64,000 bases of DNA from Rhea pennata (lineage: Eukaryota > Chordata > Aves > Rheiformes > Rheidae), in assembly GCF_028389875.1 (NCBI RefSeq), contig NC_084672.1:4501501-4565500 (forward strand), given 5' to 3'. Below are positions 1 to 11,200 of the stretch, in pieces. A program made the translations under genes and the position numbers. Below the pieces are notes generated by a model. It searched no databases. It saw only the letters and a list, made by a program, of their open reading frames with translations, and was not told the DNA's origin. Each line of letters begins with the position of its first letter. Within the stretch, counting starts at the first letter, position 1.

Positions 1-3000
1 GTTCCTTCTTCCTTCCCCTTCCCAAGGAAAAAAAAAATGTTTTGACACAATTATTCTAAGATAACCTTTGTGTTTTCCTCCACCATCAAATTTCAACTTA
101 AACATATCCCCTAAGTAAATCTGGAGGACTTTTTGAATTTCTGCATCCTTCGCTTAGCATGAATGTACTATCTTTCTGTCTAATTCTATAACATAGACTT
201 GATCAAATAATAAAACATTTTAAAAATTTCAGTTAATTCAATTGGTTGTTCTCTATTAGATAAGAAGGTCATATGAACCATTCATTTGCAAACTTTGTGA
301 AGACTATTCAGGTCAGCAGCTTTCATAGTTACAGTAAAGAAAGCAAGCAACTGCTTAAACAGTATTATTCTTTGATAGGCAACAATCTTATTACATATTC
401 TACATATTTCTTGTGATTTTTTTAGAGTATTTGTAAGAACTTCTACAAATACATCCCTATTCAATCTTCCAATATCCAGTGAATTCCTGCCCCGCCTACT
501 GCCCACATCAATCTATTCTGCCTTTCACGATTTTGCCTCCTTATCCTCAAATCCTTCAATACTTTTACTGCTACCATTTTTTTTTCACAGTTGAGCCTAC
601 CATCTCCAAAAGCAAACATCTTCATGTACACTTCACTGACAGAAAACAAGATGCTATCATTTAGAACACCACAAAGAGAACAGCAGGAGAACAAAAAAAT
701 AAACAAACCCCACAACACTCTCCAGAAGAAACATAGGAAGATATACTACTTAGCTATCACAAGTCTCTCTTCTCTCAAAGGAAATCCTTCTTCTGCCCTC
801 AAAAGCTTCAAATCCCTTAAACCAACCAGCCAAGCTACCTCATTATCAAACTGAGACTAGCAAAAGAAATTTGACTGCCTATAGATTCAGAAATTTTAGC
901 ATAAAGTCCTTCATTTTCTGTGCACTGAAACAGTGCCTCTCTTGCCCTATCTTCTACTTTCTCCTCCTTTACTCCGAATCTGATGGGCTTCTAAGTATAA
1001 AGACACCTGAATTGTAATTAAGATCTCCTGTTGTTACACATTAATTTTAACAGTAGAAACTTTTTCAATTAAAAATAAAAACTTTTAGTTACTAAAGAAT
1101 TGAGTTTGTTTCCATGAGAGACAATATAATAAAAAGCAGAGTGACAAAGAAATATACTATTTTCTTAAATATCCTCAGAAGATTCAGTGCTTTGAAAGTT
1201 CACATTTGAAGAAAGTAACATTTGTGAAGCGTAAAAATTGCTTATACACCAACTTATTAGCAGTCATTTTTGTCAGCTTACAGTTTTTAAAACAGGATGC
1301 AAGCAGTCATATCAGGAAGAGGGCAGCTGCTGTGAAAGAATGATACCAAAAAACAAGATGTCCTTTATGTTGATAACTTCACACAATATTTCACAGTTAT
1401 AGTATACAAGTTTTCCACAACAGTAAGACAGCTGATTAAATATAATTCAAAACATCTGGAGAAAGATGCTTGCTTAAAAATACTGAATATCTCAGAAATC
1501 AAGAAAAAGAAAAACATAACCTACTCCAACTATTACAATCTCTTTCTTAGCCTCTGACTCAAGCACTGCAGATTTCACATGTTACAAACAGCCACCCAGT
1601 CCTAACACCTTTCAGCAGTTTCCTTAATGGACACCTTACTAAAGCAACTCTATCCTGCACATTAGGGCCACTCAACACTTTTTTTTAACTGTACATCTGT
1701 GAGTCCCTTAAGATTCAATTACTTGCTTACTCTCTTCTCTTACCTCTGTTTGTAATTGTCTCATTTCCTTTCTCTTATATACTTACAATATTTTCCCAGA
1801 GATCATAAAGGATACCAAAATGATCTCCTCGGAATCCCTTCTCTAAATTCTCTATGCCAATAACTTCAGGTAAGAAATTTTAACAGTGTGGCTACAGGAA
1901 AGCTCAGTTATAGATAAACCTAATTACATAGCTAAAAATTTAATACTTTCCCCCCTCTTAACTTTGCAAACATTATAAATCAGAGAAAATTACAAGTGAG
2001 GCCTATGTATACTGGTACAGCAGTCAATACCGATCACAGCTTGCAAGTATTACTACAAATACCAAAATGACATATCCACTTTGAATATTTTCACAGATCT
2101 ATCATTAGCTTTCAAACAATAAAGATAACATTAGTCCAATCCATGCAATCCTAAATTACAATGTTGGAAGCAATCTGGTTTTCAAATGAAGTTCAGTTTC
2201 AGAAACACTTCCAGGGATTTAAAACAAACGGAAAAAATCCTTCTTACTCCTGTTATCATGGCAGACATATCACGAGCACAAACACATCCTCTCTAAACCC
2301 ACCTTCCTCAGTTAAAATGTATCTCCCACTACCACAGTGAGAAGGAAAATAAGTGTTTATCCTAGTTATCTAGTTCCCAATATAAAACTCACAGTAAAAG
2401 ATGCTCTATCATCAATGCCTGTTATACAGATACTTATTGAAAGCAAGTACATTTCTACAGCTATGCTTGGATGATGAATGCTATTTTCTAACTTAACATA
2501 CTTAAAATAGGTATATAACACTTAATAACCATTCCTGAAATTCTGCTGGGCACAAAGCAAGACAGAACACATTTAAGTCTCCAGGTTAGTCCATAAGGAC
2601 TAAAGCAGAATTCAAAAGCTCCTCAGGGACAGGGACAAACATAATCAGGAGATGTGAAGCTGATGGGAAGACCTAGCTAATTAAGCATCACTAACATTTT
2701 GAATGTAAAGTCCCTGAAAAATAATTCAATTAATCACATTCTTATTAAGAAGGATGCATGTTGTTCTTAGCATACGGGCATACTTGTAATAACTAAACGT
2801 ATGGGGAACAAAAAGTTTAGCATATGCTGTAGAAAAGGTTCTCTATTCCTCTGCATTAAAGTTCTGAAAAACAGATCAGTCACAGAAACGTTAGCTGTCT
2901 CTGACAGTTGTTCCTGCCTAGTTCTTCACTGCATGCTTAGATTGAGGGCCAAAGGAGAGAGAAAGATCATTATATACAATTTAAAATATTCCAGCTCAAA

Positions 3001-3018
3001 GACTGCTTTAGGGGTTAA

Positions 3019-3026
<8 letters not shown>

Positions 3027-3052
<26 letters not shown>
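3027..3052. repeat. (AG)n microsatellite
   Basis: About thirteen uninterrupted AG units, followed by a purine-rich AGAAAGAAGGAAG tail. It is a simple sequence repeat expected to vary in length between individuals. Confidence 0.95.
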
Positions 3053-3057
<5 letters not shown>

Positions 3058-3171
3058 AGGAAGTCTCAGGGTTGTCTTGGAAAAATATTAATACCCCTTA
3101 AGTGTCAAATGAAAATGAGAATAGGCAGCATAGGAATTTATTTTTCCCAATTTCTTTTATCTTCAGATAGG

Positions 3172-3203
<32 letters not shown>
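3172..3203. repeat. (TA)n microsatellite
   Basis: A run of alternating A and T interrupted only by a single C at about 3179. It is self-complementary and could extrude as a cruciform, and is likely length-polymorphic. Confidence 0.95.
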
Positions 3204-5186
3204 TTAGGAACGTTCTCACAGACTCATTAAACATAACAGACTCCTTATTTTTGCTTATTAACTGTATCATTAAACTTAAGATAAAAAGCTTCCACTCAAC
3301 TCTCTAAGCAGTAACTTGAAAGAATAGGTGTTAAAATAAGGATGCATCACATAAAGGTGGAGGTAAGGGGTAGGTATCTAGATCAGATGCTTACTTTAAA
3401 ATTAACAAAGCAACAAGCAACAGTATTGCAGAAAGATTACAAGCTTCACCTCAAATGGCGTTATTTATTAGCAGGTCCTCTATCATAGAATAAATACTAA
3501 GTAAGAGGGAGATGCATAATTGTCACATTACAGAGCATAGGTTTGTTTTTAAGTCAGGAATACTATTTTGTTCATTCATTAGATACTGTATCAATCACTT
3601 AAAATACAGTTTGGTTACTTGCCCAAATAAAGTTCCTGAACTCTTTCTTATTGCAGGTTAATGGAATTAACTTTGAAAAAAAAGAGAAAAAGAAAATGTC
3701 TTCTTGTAATCTTACAAACAATGAAGACATCAAAAATACTTTGTAAGAACTCAGGCAAAAAGTCAACTATATTTAGTTATTTCATGATCTGACTGCCACC
3801 TTTAGACACTATTCATTTCACATGACAGAAGAAATAGTTAAACTGAAACCACATTCAGTATCACTACAGCAACATATTGGCTAGTCCATTCAAATAATTA
3901 TTCCATTAGCCCTTCAGCACTAGCAATAAAGCACACACAAAAACTGAAGGTGGAAGAGGAGGAGCACGTTTTTTCCCTTTGTTACTTTACCAGAGCTGTA
4001 ATCTGAACGCAAGACAACACGCACCAAAGTTCCCTCATATTATCATGGGCAGAGACTGACTTTTGTCACATGTATTCAATTAAAGAACACTTTATTATAC
4101 ATGTGAAAGTATTTCTTTCAGATCTAAGAAATGTCAAAACACAGAGCCAACTTTGTGTACAAAGAATTTACACAACATGTACATCAGGAGACAACGTTCA
4201 ATATTAATTCGAAGTAAGTGTTGCTTCAACAAGAAGGAAAAGTACGTCCCAACGTTATGCACACATTATAAGGCTGCTGTCATGACTGAATAGGCCCAAA
4301 CTCTGTGTTTTTACACAGATCACTTAATCGAGTGGACCTTCAAGAATAAAGAATTTGAAAAAGTAAATAAAATGTACTGATTTTCATTTTTAGAAAGGGT
4401 ATTTTTAAAATCAAGCTGAAACACACAGACATCACTGCGTACACATGGCATAACAGACTGCAGTTATTAGAAATTCAAAGTGTATCTTACTCAAACAAAA
4501 ATCTTAGTTCCTAAATTAATACAAATTCACAGACTACACAGTATGACATTACTCTACTTTTACAAACATTACAGAATTCACAGGCTGTTATTTTGCTACA
4601 CATGCCATGACTTAGACAAGCAAGGTAGCACAGCACTTTTCACAGATTACCATGGTATTTCTAGTCTCAAGGCAGGACTTAGCCCCAGAATACGTAGAAT
4701 GACATCAACAAGTTATCTGAGAAACTTGGCTAACATTCTAACACAAACCCTGTAAAAGCTTTACTGCCCACATTAACCAGTTTAAGGTAAACCACATTCA
4801 CTTCAGCTCAAATCAGGTTTCTCAATAAGAAAGGTCTTCTGCCATAATACGTCGTTATTTTCTCCAGAATTATCTCAAGTTTTAATATAGCCAAGTCCTT
4901 CATATGTTATTAGTTCTATACTACTAAAAAATTGATTCTATAGATCAATTTACCTACTTCACTAAAGTTCAACGTTCTCTTATTTCATCCCTTGTTTCCC
5001 AGAGTAAGAAAATAATGGTATATGAATTTATTGGAATTTAAGTTCAGATATCTAAACATATGCAAATCACTCCACAAACTCACTTATTTACAGAAACGAC
5101 ATATAATTACAATGGTTTAAATACACACTTAAATGACAGAGCAAAACCAGGAAACATACTGTCTAACTACCAATATATTTCAACCA

Positions 5187-5262
5187 TGTTTCACAAACTG
5201 AATACCTTTTTACAAACAAAACATCAGTTTTGTTTGTAAAAAGGTATTCAGTTTGTGAAACA
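5187..5262. repeat. Near-perfect 36-bp inverted repeat (hairpin), 4-nt loop
   Basis: The left arm spans 5187-5222 and the right arm 5227-5262, separated by ATCA. All 36 base pairs match when the right arm is reverse-complemented, and pairing breaks at once outside (5186 A opposite 5263 A). The stem begins TGTTTCACAAACTG and ends at AAAACAAAC next to the loop. The arms are unique sequence, not a dinucleotide repeat. Possible origins are a template-switch mutation, a palindromic MITE remnant, a transcribed hairpin, or an assembly fold-back artefact. No known microRNA seed was recognised. Confidence 0.95.
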
Positions 5263-6716
5263 ACGCTAGAACATTAGAAGTAGTTTAGATGATCCGCACT
5301 GGCAAAGAGAGAGAGAGACTGCCATCTACACTAAAATTGCTCTGAAGTAGATCTCTTCCCTCTCTTTGAGGGATTCTTCTCTTTTAATGATGATACTGCT
5401 CTACTGCTACTGGTGGACTAAGTCAACTGCATATATTTAAAAAGGAATTATGGAGAAGAAAAATAACTAATTGGGGAATTGGGTTATCTTCCTTCTTGAA
5501 TTCCAGATCAAGTGCTCTCAAGCAAACACAACAGTCATCTCCAACTGGACAGTACTGTTATAATCCCTTAATATCAAGATAAATTGCTCTGTTTTATTTT
5601 TGTTTCACTAAACAAATAACAAAAATTAAAAGTACCACATCGCAATTATGCTCTTTAGTAACTGAAAGTGTTATAATGACATCCTGCACTACTATTTTTC
5701 TGTTATTTTGTACATATATAGTGCCTAACAAAAAAAAAGGGGGGGGGGAGAAAGAGTTTAATAAGGGGGACCTCACACTTCTCCCCCAAATCCAAACTAC
5801 TTATTAGAAGGGAGGAAAAAAAAAAGAAAGATGACTTAAAATGAACAATTATTTCAAGACAATTAACCTAATCAAGTTTGAAAGTTTACAACCTTCCTCA
5901 TGCTATCATAAAAATTTACCGGATACTGAAAATGGTTTAAAGGAAATACTCTATATGTTATCCATTCAATACTAAAACAAATACTTGTTTTCTTAATAGT
6001 GTTTACTGTCAATCCTTTTTACAGCTCCTTTGTATTTTCCCTAACCACCTTCTCCTCTATTGCTAATGATATATTTAGTCCTTGTACAACTGTGGGACCC
6101 AATAGCTTTACACTGAGCAGTAAAAATTACTCTCTTCTCATACTGTCATCTTTCCTCTAGAAAACTCCAGTTTTTTCAACTCTAAAGTTGATCATCTGTC
6201 AAAAAATTAACTACAGTTTAGTTTTCTAAACAACTGCATTCTCTTTACCAAGTAACATCCCAAAAGCAGGTAAAAAATTTATTGGAAGATATAGCTCCAT
6301 AAACTCAAAGGATTTACTGCCTTTCAAGCCAGAAAGAGAACCATCTCCTCCTTCCTTACCCTCATGACTTCTGCACAGGGCTGGTTAACGCAAGATCCCA
6401 TTCGCAGCACACGACTGTACTTCGATATCCCCCCCCCCGGACAAAACATCCCTAGTTTACACATTAGAGAGCAATTTCTCCACCCATCTGCAACACACCT
6501 TTATGTGGTACAAAACTACTTGAACAATTTCTGTCTGTGCCCCTCCCGACCTCCCGTCGTTTTCTCTAGTCTACAGTAAGCACAGATGCCTAGTTTTGTT
6601 GCGGTTTTTTTTAACGTGATGTCGCTCACCGAGGGTGGCTGCCGAGAAGCAGGACAAAAGGTACCTCTGCTCTCCTCACACACAAGCCCCAAGAAGGAAA
6701 GTTCATCCCCCGAGCA

Positions 6717-6733
6717 GGGGGGGGGGGGGGGGG
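6717..6733 (+). repeat. G17 homopolymer in CpG island
   Basis: Seventeen consecutive G residues lie immediately left of a GGGCGGGGAGGG stretch and just inside a minus-strand splice-donor-like site. The tract is potentially G-quadruplex forming and is prone to sequencing length error. Confidence 0.9.
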
Positions 6734-7019
6734 CGGGGAGGGCTCACCTCAGGGCCCCCCGCCACCCCAGCCCCCCAGCAGCCTCCCCCGGCCTGCTCCG
6801 TCAATGTCCATCCTTTGCTCCGGCCGCGCGGAGCGGCAAGTTGCGGAGAGGCCCCCGGGGCGTTCGCGTCCCGTCCCGTCCCGTCCCCCCTCCCCAAACC
6901 GGGCCGGACCCCGGCAGCCGCCGCTGCCGCCCGCCGCCCCTCCCCCGCCCGCCCGCCCGCGGCGCCCCCTCCCCCGCCGCCGCCTCGCGCACCAACTTCC
7001 CGGCAGCAGCCCCCGCGGC

Positions 7020-7037
7020 GGGGGGGGGGGGGGGGGG
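7020..7037 (+). repeat. G18 homopolymer in CpG island
   Basis: Eighteen consecutive G residues are followed by AGAAGCC and flanked by C-rich sequence. This is a second quadruplex-prone tract in the putative first-exon half of the island. Its true length is uncertain from any assembly. Confidence 0.9.
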
Positions 7038-7245
7038 AGAAGCCCCCCTTCTCCCCCCCTTCAAGCCGCCCCCCCTCACCGCCCCCCCCCTCCAGGCCCG
7101 TCACCCGCTGCCCCGGCCCGACCCCGCTCGCTCGCTCGCTCCCCCCCCCCACCTCCTCCCCGCCGCCCTCCGGGGCCTCACGGGACTCTGCGCCGCGCTC
7201 CCCCTCGCCCCCCAAAGCGGGGGCCCGCGCTCCGCGCTCGCCCCT

Positions 7246-7267
7246 CGCTCGCTCGCTCGCTCGCTCA
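7246..7267. repeat. (CTCG)n short tandem repeat
   Basis: Five to six CTCG units (GAGC on the minus strand). A shorter copy of the same unit lies at about 7127-7141. A minus-strand GGGTGAGC donor-like sequence overlaps the right end, so the repeat may border a non-coding first exon. Confidence 0.85.
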
Positions 7268-7384
7268 CCCGCCCGCGCTCCCCGCCGCCGCCGCCGCTCC
7301 TGCCTCCTCCCCGCTGAGGCTCCTCAGGAGACACTGACACCGGCGCACGGATACCCACTGGGCGCTATTTTTGGGAAACAAGGC

Positions 7385-7389
7385 CCAAT
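7385..7389 (+). promoter_or_regulatory. CCAAT box
   Basis: GGCCCAATCGAGG is a match to the NF-Y core and lies next to ETS-like GGAA/TTCC elements (CCGGAACTACTTCCTC). It is one of three CCAAT motifs in the island, all in plus orientation. Confidence 0.5.
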
Positions 7390-7720
7390 CGAGGCCGGAA
7401 CTACTTCCTCTGTCACACTCTCTCCTCAGGCGGCGGAGCACAGCTGGGTCTCGCAGATATCCTTCCGCCCTCTCCTCCTGGCAGCTCCGGCTACCACTGA
7501 GGGCGCTCACGCGAGCCGGCCAGGCGGCGGCAGGGGAGAGAGGGGGGTAAGGCTGCGCCGGGCGGTGGGGCTGGAAGTGCCCCGCTTTGAGCAGGCAGCA
7601 TCACCGGATTATTTTGCTTCACCATGGGGAGCGGCCGGGTCTACATTCTTCGCCGCCGAGCCGACGCTGCCAGAACCGCGAGCCCATAGGGCAGAGGGCC
7701 GGAGTGAAGGGCGCGCGGGG

Positions 7721-7725
7721 CCAAT
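7721..7725 (+). promoter_or_regulatory. CCAAT box
   Basis: GGGGCCAATCACAG matches the extended NF-Y consensus (CCAATCA) well. A GC box follows about 50 bp downstream, at 7775-7785. Confidence 0.6.
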
Positions 7726-7774
7726 CACAGAGCCGGCAGGAGGAAAGAGGCGGCGGCCGACGGGAGCGCTGGTC

Positions 7775-7785
7775 GGGGGCGGGGC
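7775..7785 (+). promoter_or_regulatory. GC box (SP/KLF site)
   Basis: GGGGGCGGGGC is a strong SP1/KLF consensus, located between two CCAAT boxes. A second GC-box-like GGGGCGGG lies at 8061-8068. Confidence 0.6.
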
Positions 7786-7854
7786 GTGGGGAAACGTGGA
7801 GCCCTTGAGTGACAGGAGGGCGCTCAATCAGAGAGACGGAGAAGAAAGCGGCAG

Positions 7855-7859
7855 CCAAT
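7855..7859 (+). promoter_or_regulatory. CCAAT box
   Basis: GCAGCCAATCACGA is an extended NF-Y match. It lies about 80 bp upstream of the first NRF1 palindrome, a spacing common in TATA-less bidirectional promoters. Confidence 0.6.
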
Positions 7860-7934
7860 CACGACCGAGCTCACGCGGGGCCTACTGCGAATGAAGCCTT
7901 CGGGCTTGCCCCCTCCTCCCCAACCTTCGCGACA

Positions 7935-7944
7935 GCGCATGCGT
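7935..7944. promoter_or_regulatory. NRF1 site
   Basis: GCGCATGCGT matches the NRF1 palindrome with one end base changed. NRF1 sites are typical of TATA-less CpG-island promoters, often of housekeeping or mitochondrial genes. Confidence 0.65.
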
Positions 7945-7994
7945 ATCCGCACTCCGCCGTCGGCCAGGGCGCCCCGTCCCTTGCTTCGCCGCCG

Positions 7995-8003
7995 GTGACG
8001 CAC
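7995..8003 (+). promoter_or_regulatory. CRE-like half-site
   Basis: GTGACGCAC contains the TGACG half-site recognised by CREB/ATF proteins. It sits between the two NRF1 palindromes and is followed by CACGTA, an E-box-like sequence. Confidence 0.4.
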
Positions 8004-8031
8004 GTACATAGCTCCACCCAGCCGGGCGGCG

Positions 8032-8041
8032 GCGCATGCGC
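8032..8041. promoter_or_regulatory. NRF1 site (perfect palindrome)
   Basis: GCGCATGCGC is the exact NRF1 core palindrome. It is the second NRF1 motif within 100 bp, and lies 66 bp from the RFX X-box. Confidence 0.7.
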
Positions 8042-8106
8042 GGCCGCGCCTGGCCCCGTAGGGGCGGGTTGTGCGCGCCCCGGCTGCGGCGGCGACGTGC
8101 TGAGGG

Positions 8107-8121
8107 GTTGCCCGGGGCAAC
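8107..8121. promoter_or_regulatory. RFX X-box (perfect palindrome)
   Basis: GTTGCCCGGGGCAAC consists of GTTGCC, a 3-bp spacer and GGCAAC, an exact two-half-site X-box. RFX factors bind this motif in promoters of cilium-assembly genes, usually within a few hundred bases of the start site. Its place at the right edge of the CpG island, just before a plus-strand donor-like GTGAGG at 8140, suggests a cilium-related transcript starts here. The gene itself is not identifiable. Confidence 0.75.
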
Positions 8122-8249
8122 GGCTGTGCCGGGCCCGGGGTGAGGGGGGGGGGGCGGCGGCCGCCTCCAGGCCCCGCAGCCTCCACGGCTGCTCAGCTGT
8201 CGTCGCTTCTGCCACAGAAACGATCATTTTGTCGCAGAAACGAGTATTT

Positions 8250-11200
8250 GCTGTCTTTCTGTGAGAGTTACTGCTCTGTGAGGTCGTGGGCTCGGCCTGC
8301 GCCTTCCGGCTGGGGTGACGGTCCTCTCCCCATCAGTCTCCAGCTCACGTTACCTTTGCCAGAGCTCCCATCACTTCTGCTTTTAAGTGCAAAAGGCTGC
8401 TTAGAAGTACATAATAAAAGACATAAAACTGGCGTCTTTCTCCTTCACAGAAAGCAGCTGCCAAAGAATGACTCAAAGATAAAATTTTGATGATAAAAAG
8501 TTACTTGCCAAAAATCTTCCGTGCAGTTCTGCTTTTCTAGATTTACACTGCAAGGTATCAAGCCTCGGAGTGCAACCGTGAGAGCCATTTCAAAGCGGTA
8601 AATCACTGACAGAGAGCGGATGCGCCTTTGCTTCAGGATGCAAGAATCAAAGGCCACATTAAAAAAAAATCCAAAAATTACTAGAAACGAAGATGAAAGA
8701 AATAACGGCAGAAACACCAGCTCCAAGTGTGCTCACCACACCGTTGGAGGACGCAGCGTAGCTCCTCCAAGGCCGTTCCCCCAAAATGAGTGTAAACTTC
8801 TGTTGTCTTTTTGCAACTGCTTAGCTCAAATGGAAGCAGCAGCAGCTCACTGAAATTTTGAAGATCAGTATTTACAGTGGGCTGGTTACTTGGAATTTAA
8901 ATATATAGCCAGAGCTATAAGTTCAACAGCTTCTGAAACGTCCACCTTTCCTTCAAAACAGAAGTGCACAAGCATGCGATCTCTTAACTGTGGATCTTGT
9001 AAAGAGCTAATAAAAGGTGTGGAAAAAACACAGAAATAACAAAATACAAATAGTTGCCATCTACTGTCATGTTTCCAAGCTGCTTGTTACTGACCTATAA
9101 TGAACAGGAAGAGATTTAAGTACATACAGATTTCTTACGTTTCTCAACATGAACAGTCCAAATGTCACTGATTTTTATATGAATATAATTTATTCTTTTA
9201 TTCCTGACCATACCTATCATCCATAATAGTTATAAAGTCTATTACTAGAATCTAATGATTAATACTCTGAAATCCTCTCATAAAAGCAACATACTAAAAA
9301 GACATTAGATAAAATCCTGAATTCTTTATTTAAGTTTTACAAGTCAGTGGAAGTCTGAATAAAAAAAATGAAGTCAGGCCTGAGCATGGACTTCTGGTTA
9401 TACTCATTATTAATTATTTTCTGTATGTAACCATATTATTCTAAGCTGGAAAAAATAGAGCAGGAAGTCAAAGAGATATATAATTGGTTCTAATCTGTTC
9501 TCTTCAGCAGCACTAGAGGAATAAGCACAGCGTTTGCTGCTCAGGGGATTTCTATATATGCCTTGCAAACAATAGTTAAGGCATATAGAGCAGCATCCTT
9601 CACTCACACTCAGATGCATTCCTTTCTCAATTGAAATGCTGCCCTATGTAACAATTGAGAAAAGGAAGTGTAAAATATGGCACCCAATTGAAACTACAGA
9701 TGTTGTTTTCCATACACAATGATTTGCTGCTATATCTGCTTCTCCAGACCTCTCTTGGGACTGCTAATGAAAAAGAATTGGGAGGGGAGGTCACAGATGT
9801 TCTCACATGTCACAATAGCGTAAGTGAAAAATAACACCCCTTAGGATGACATGAATAAAACCATATAAGGTTTTATAGATCAAAATGACTAAAATCACTA
9901 CCTAGCTTGATGGCCATGTTCTGTGTTAGCTAGAATTTACAAGAAAACTGCAACAGTAAAATGTACCTGGACAATCCAAAGGATACAAAGCTGTAGGTGA
10001 TTAAGGCAAGTCCATGTTACAGAGAAAAAAATATGACCTTTAAAAGACTAACGAACCTCTAGCCATAGAAACAACAACACAACAAAACCCTAAAGAACAT
10101 CCAATTTAGCAGGTGAAAAATCGTCACAACGATGTGCTACGATCACTCTTGAGAAATAAGAGAACAACCACTGAATGCAATTCTGCTCATCTTACCTACA
10201 ACCCATAGGCAAAGTATGTCACAGACAGATCAAAAGGAACCACCTGAAATCGCTTTCCTTGACCAAGCAGCAGGCCTGTGTAATTTTCATAGTATTCTAA
10301 AGGAGAATCAATCCCAAGAAATAGGAAATACAAAGAAAACTATGAAAAAAAGAAACCAGTATTCTCAGTTTTAACCAAATAGCCTTATAGTTGAATAGAG
10401 TCATTATCCAGCAGTCATTATGGCAATAGAGCTTTTCCATGCATCTCTATTCCAGTGGATTTCCACCAGTTCAAGGTGTTTGGAGGCACGATCTCCAGTC
10501 TCATATCTCTACTAGCTTTTAACTTACATTTTAAGATCTTCTTGAAAAACATTCCAGAGAGACACACCACAGCTGTTCCTCAGGCCTCCTTTCAAATTTT
10601 TGTAATATTCCACATAGCAGCTTTTTCATCTTGTGTTCTGAAGAAAAAAAATCTTAGTCTTGTGCTCTTAAAGGTGAGCTTTGTATAAAAACAAAATGCA
10701 GGACTTTTTAAACTATAAAGAAGTGGAAAAGGGGGTGTTATGTGGCTTTTGCATATTTGTCAAACAATTAAAATATCCTTTATAGGGAAGAAGGGGCTAA
10801 GAAAAAGCTTTAAAGAACACATTTTCTTAAAAATCACAGACCAGATTAATTCCTAATATCGTTTCACTTACAATGGTGGAAGTTCTCCATGAATGAAGAT
10901 TTTTATATAAGACTACTTACTGCAACAAAACCAAACTGTACTCACGTTTTTTCAGGATGAGAACTTCCATTAGAGACAAAGGATATAAGAAGGGGGGAGT
11001 CCCACCTACAAAACAGGAAGAAAGAAGGAAAGAAGCAAATAATGGTTCCTTTCCATTAATACTTTGGGTAACCTTGTTAACCCCATAATGACCCCTTTAA
11101 TACAGAGGCTAGACTGTCAGTCTCAGAAGGCTGGCTCCGAACAGATTCCCATGACTCTATCCATGGTTGAGTATCATTATTACACTCTTGTTTGACTCTG

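Larger units (their letters stand above)
1..6560. other. AT-rich non-coding flank, left of CpG island
   Basis: This stretch is strongly AT-rich and has stop codons in all frames, apart from short frames of 60-90 codons, most of them without an ATG start or paired splice sites. It contains an (AG)n and a (TA)n microsatellite, an A9-G10 homopolymer junction at 5730-5748 and a long hairpin. Nothing resembling a tRNA, snoRNA or known protein was seen. Minus-strand donor-like sites at the left edge of the CpG island make a first intron of a leftward gene plausible, but no second exon was recognised. It could equally be intergenic. Confidence 0.55.
6600..8250. promoter_or_regulatory. CpG island, probable bidirectional promoter
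   Basis: About 1.6 kb of very GC-rich, CpG-dense sequence is sharply set off from AT-rich DNA on both sides. The left half (6.7-7.3 kb) is homopolymer-rich (two G tracts, CTCG and CGTCC tandem runs), as in many avian first exons. The right half (7.38-8.12 kb) holds the transcription-factor sites: CCAAT boxes, GC boxes, a CRE-like site, two NRF1 palindromes and an RFX X-box. There is no TATA box. Donor-like sites point both ways: on the minus strand, GAG/GTGAGC at 6747 and TCG/GTGAGC at 6629; on the plus strand, GGG/GTAAGG at 7547 and GGG/GTGAGG at 8140. Several long open frames in the island are GC-driven overlaps on both strands and are not evidence of coding. Confidence 0.85.

Noticed and set aside
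282..718. Two overlapping minus-strand frames (74 and 85 codons) that together look like a frameshifted coding remnant
   Set aside because: The 74-codon frame lacks an ATG start, there is no paired splicing or recognisable family, and the sequence is AT-rich. Insufficient to call a pseudogene.
6635..7894. 419-codon open frame across the CpG island, plus overlapping 243-, 177- and 170-codon frames
   Set aside because: They are Pro/Arg/Ala/Gly low-complexity translations of GC-rich sequence on both strands, cross CCAAT/GC boxes, and have no domain. Openness follows from scarcity of A/T-rich stop codons.
8479..8610. Possible box C/D snoRNA (TGATGATA ... CTGA)
   Set aside because: No terminal stem, the boxes are about 130 bp apart, and C'/D' boxes are not convincing.
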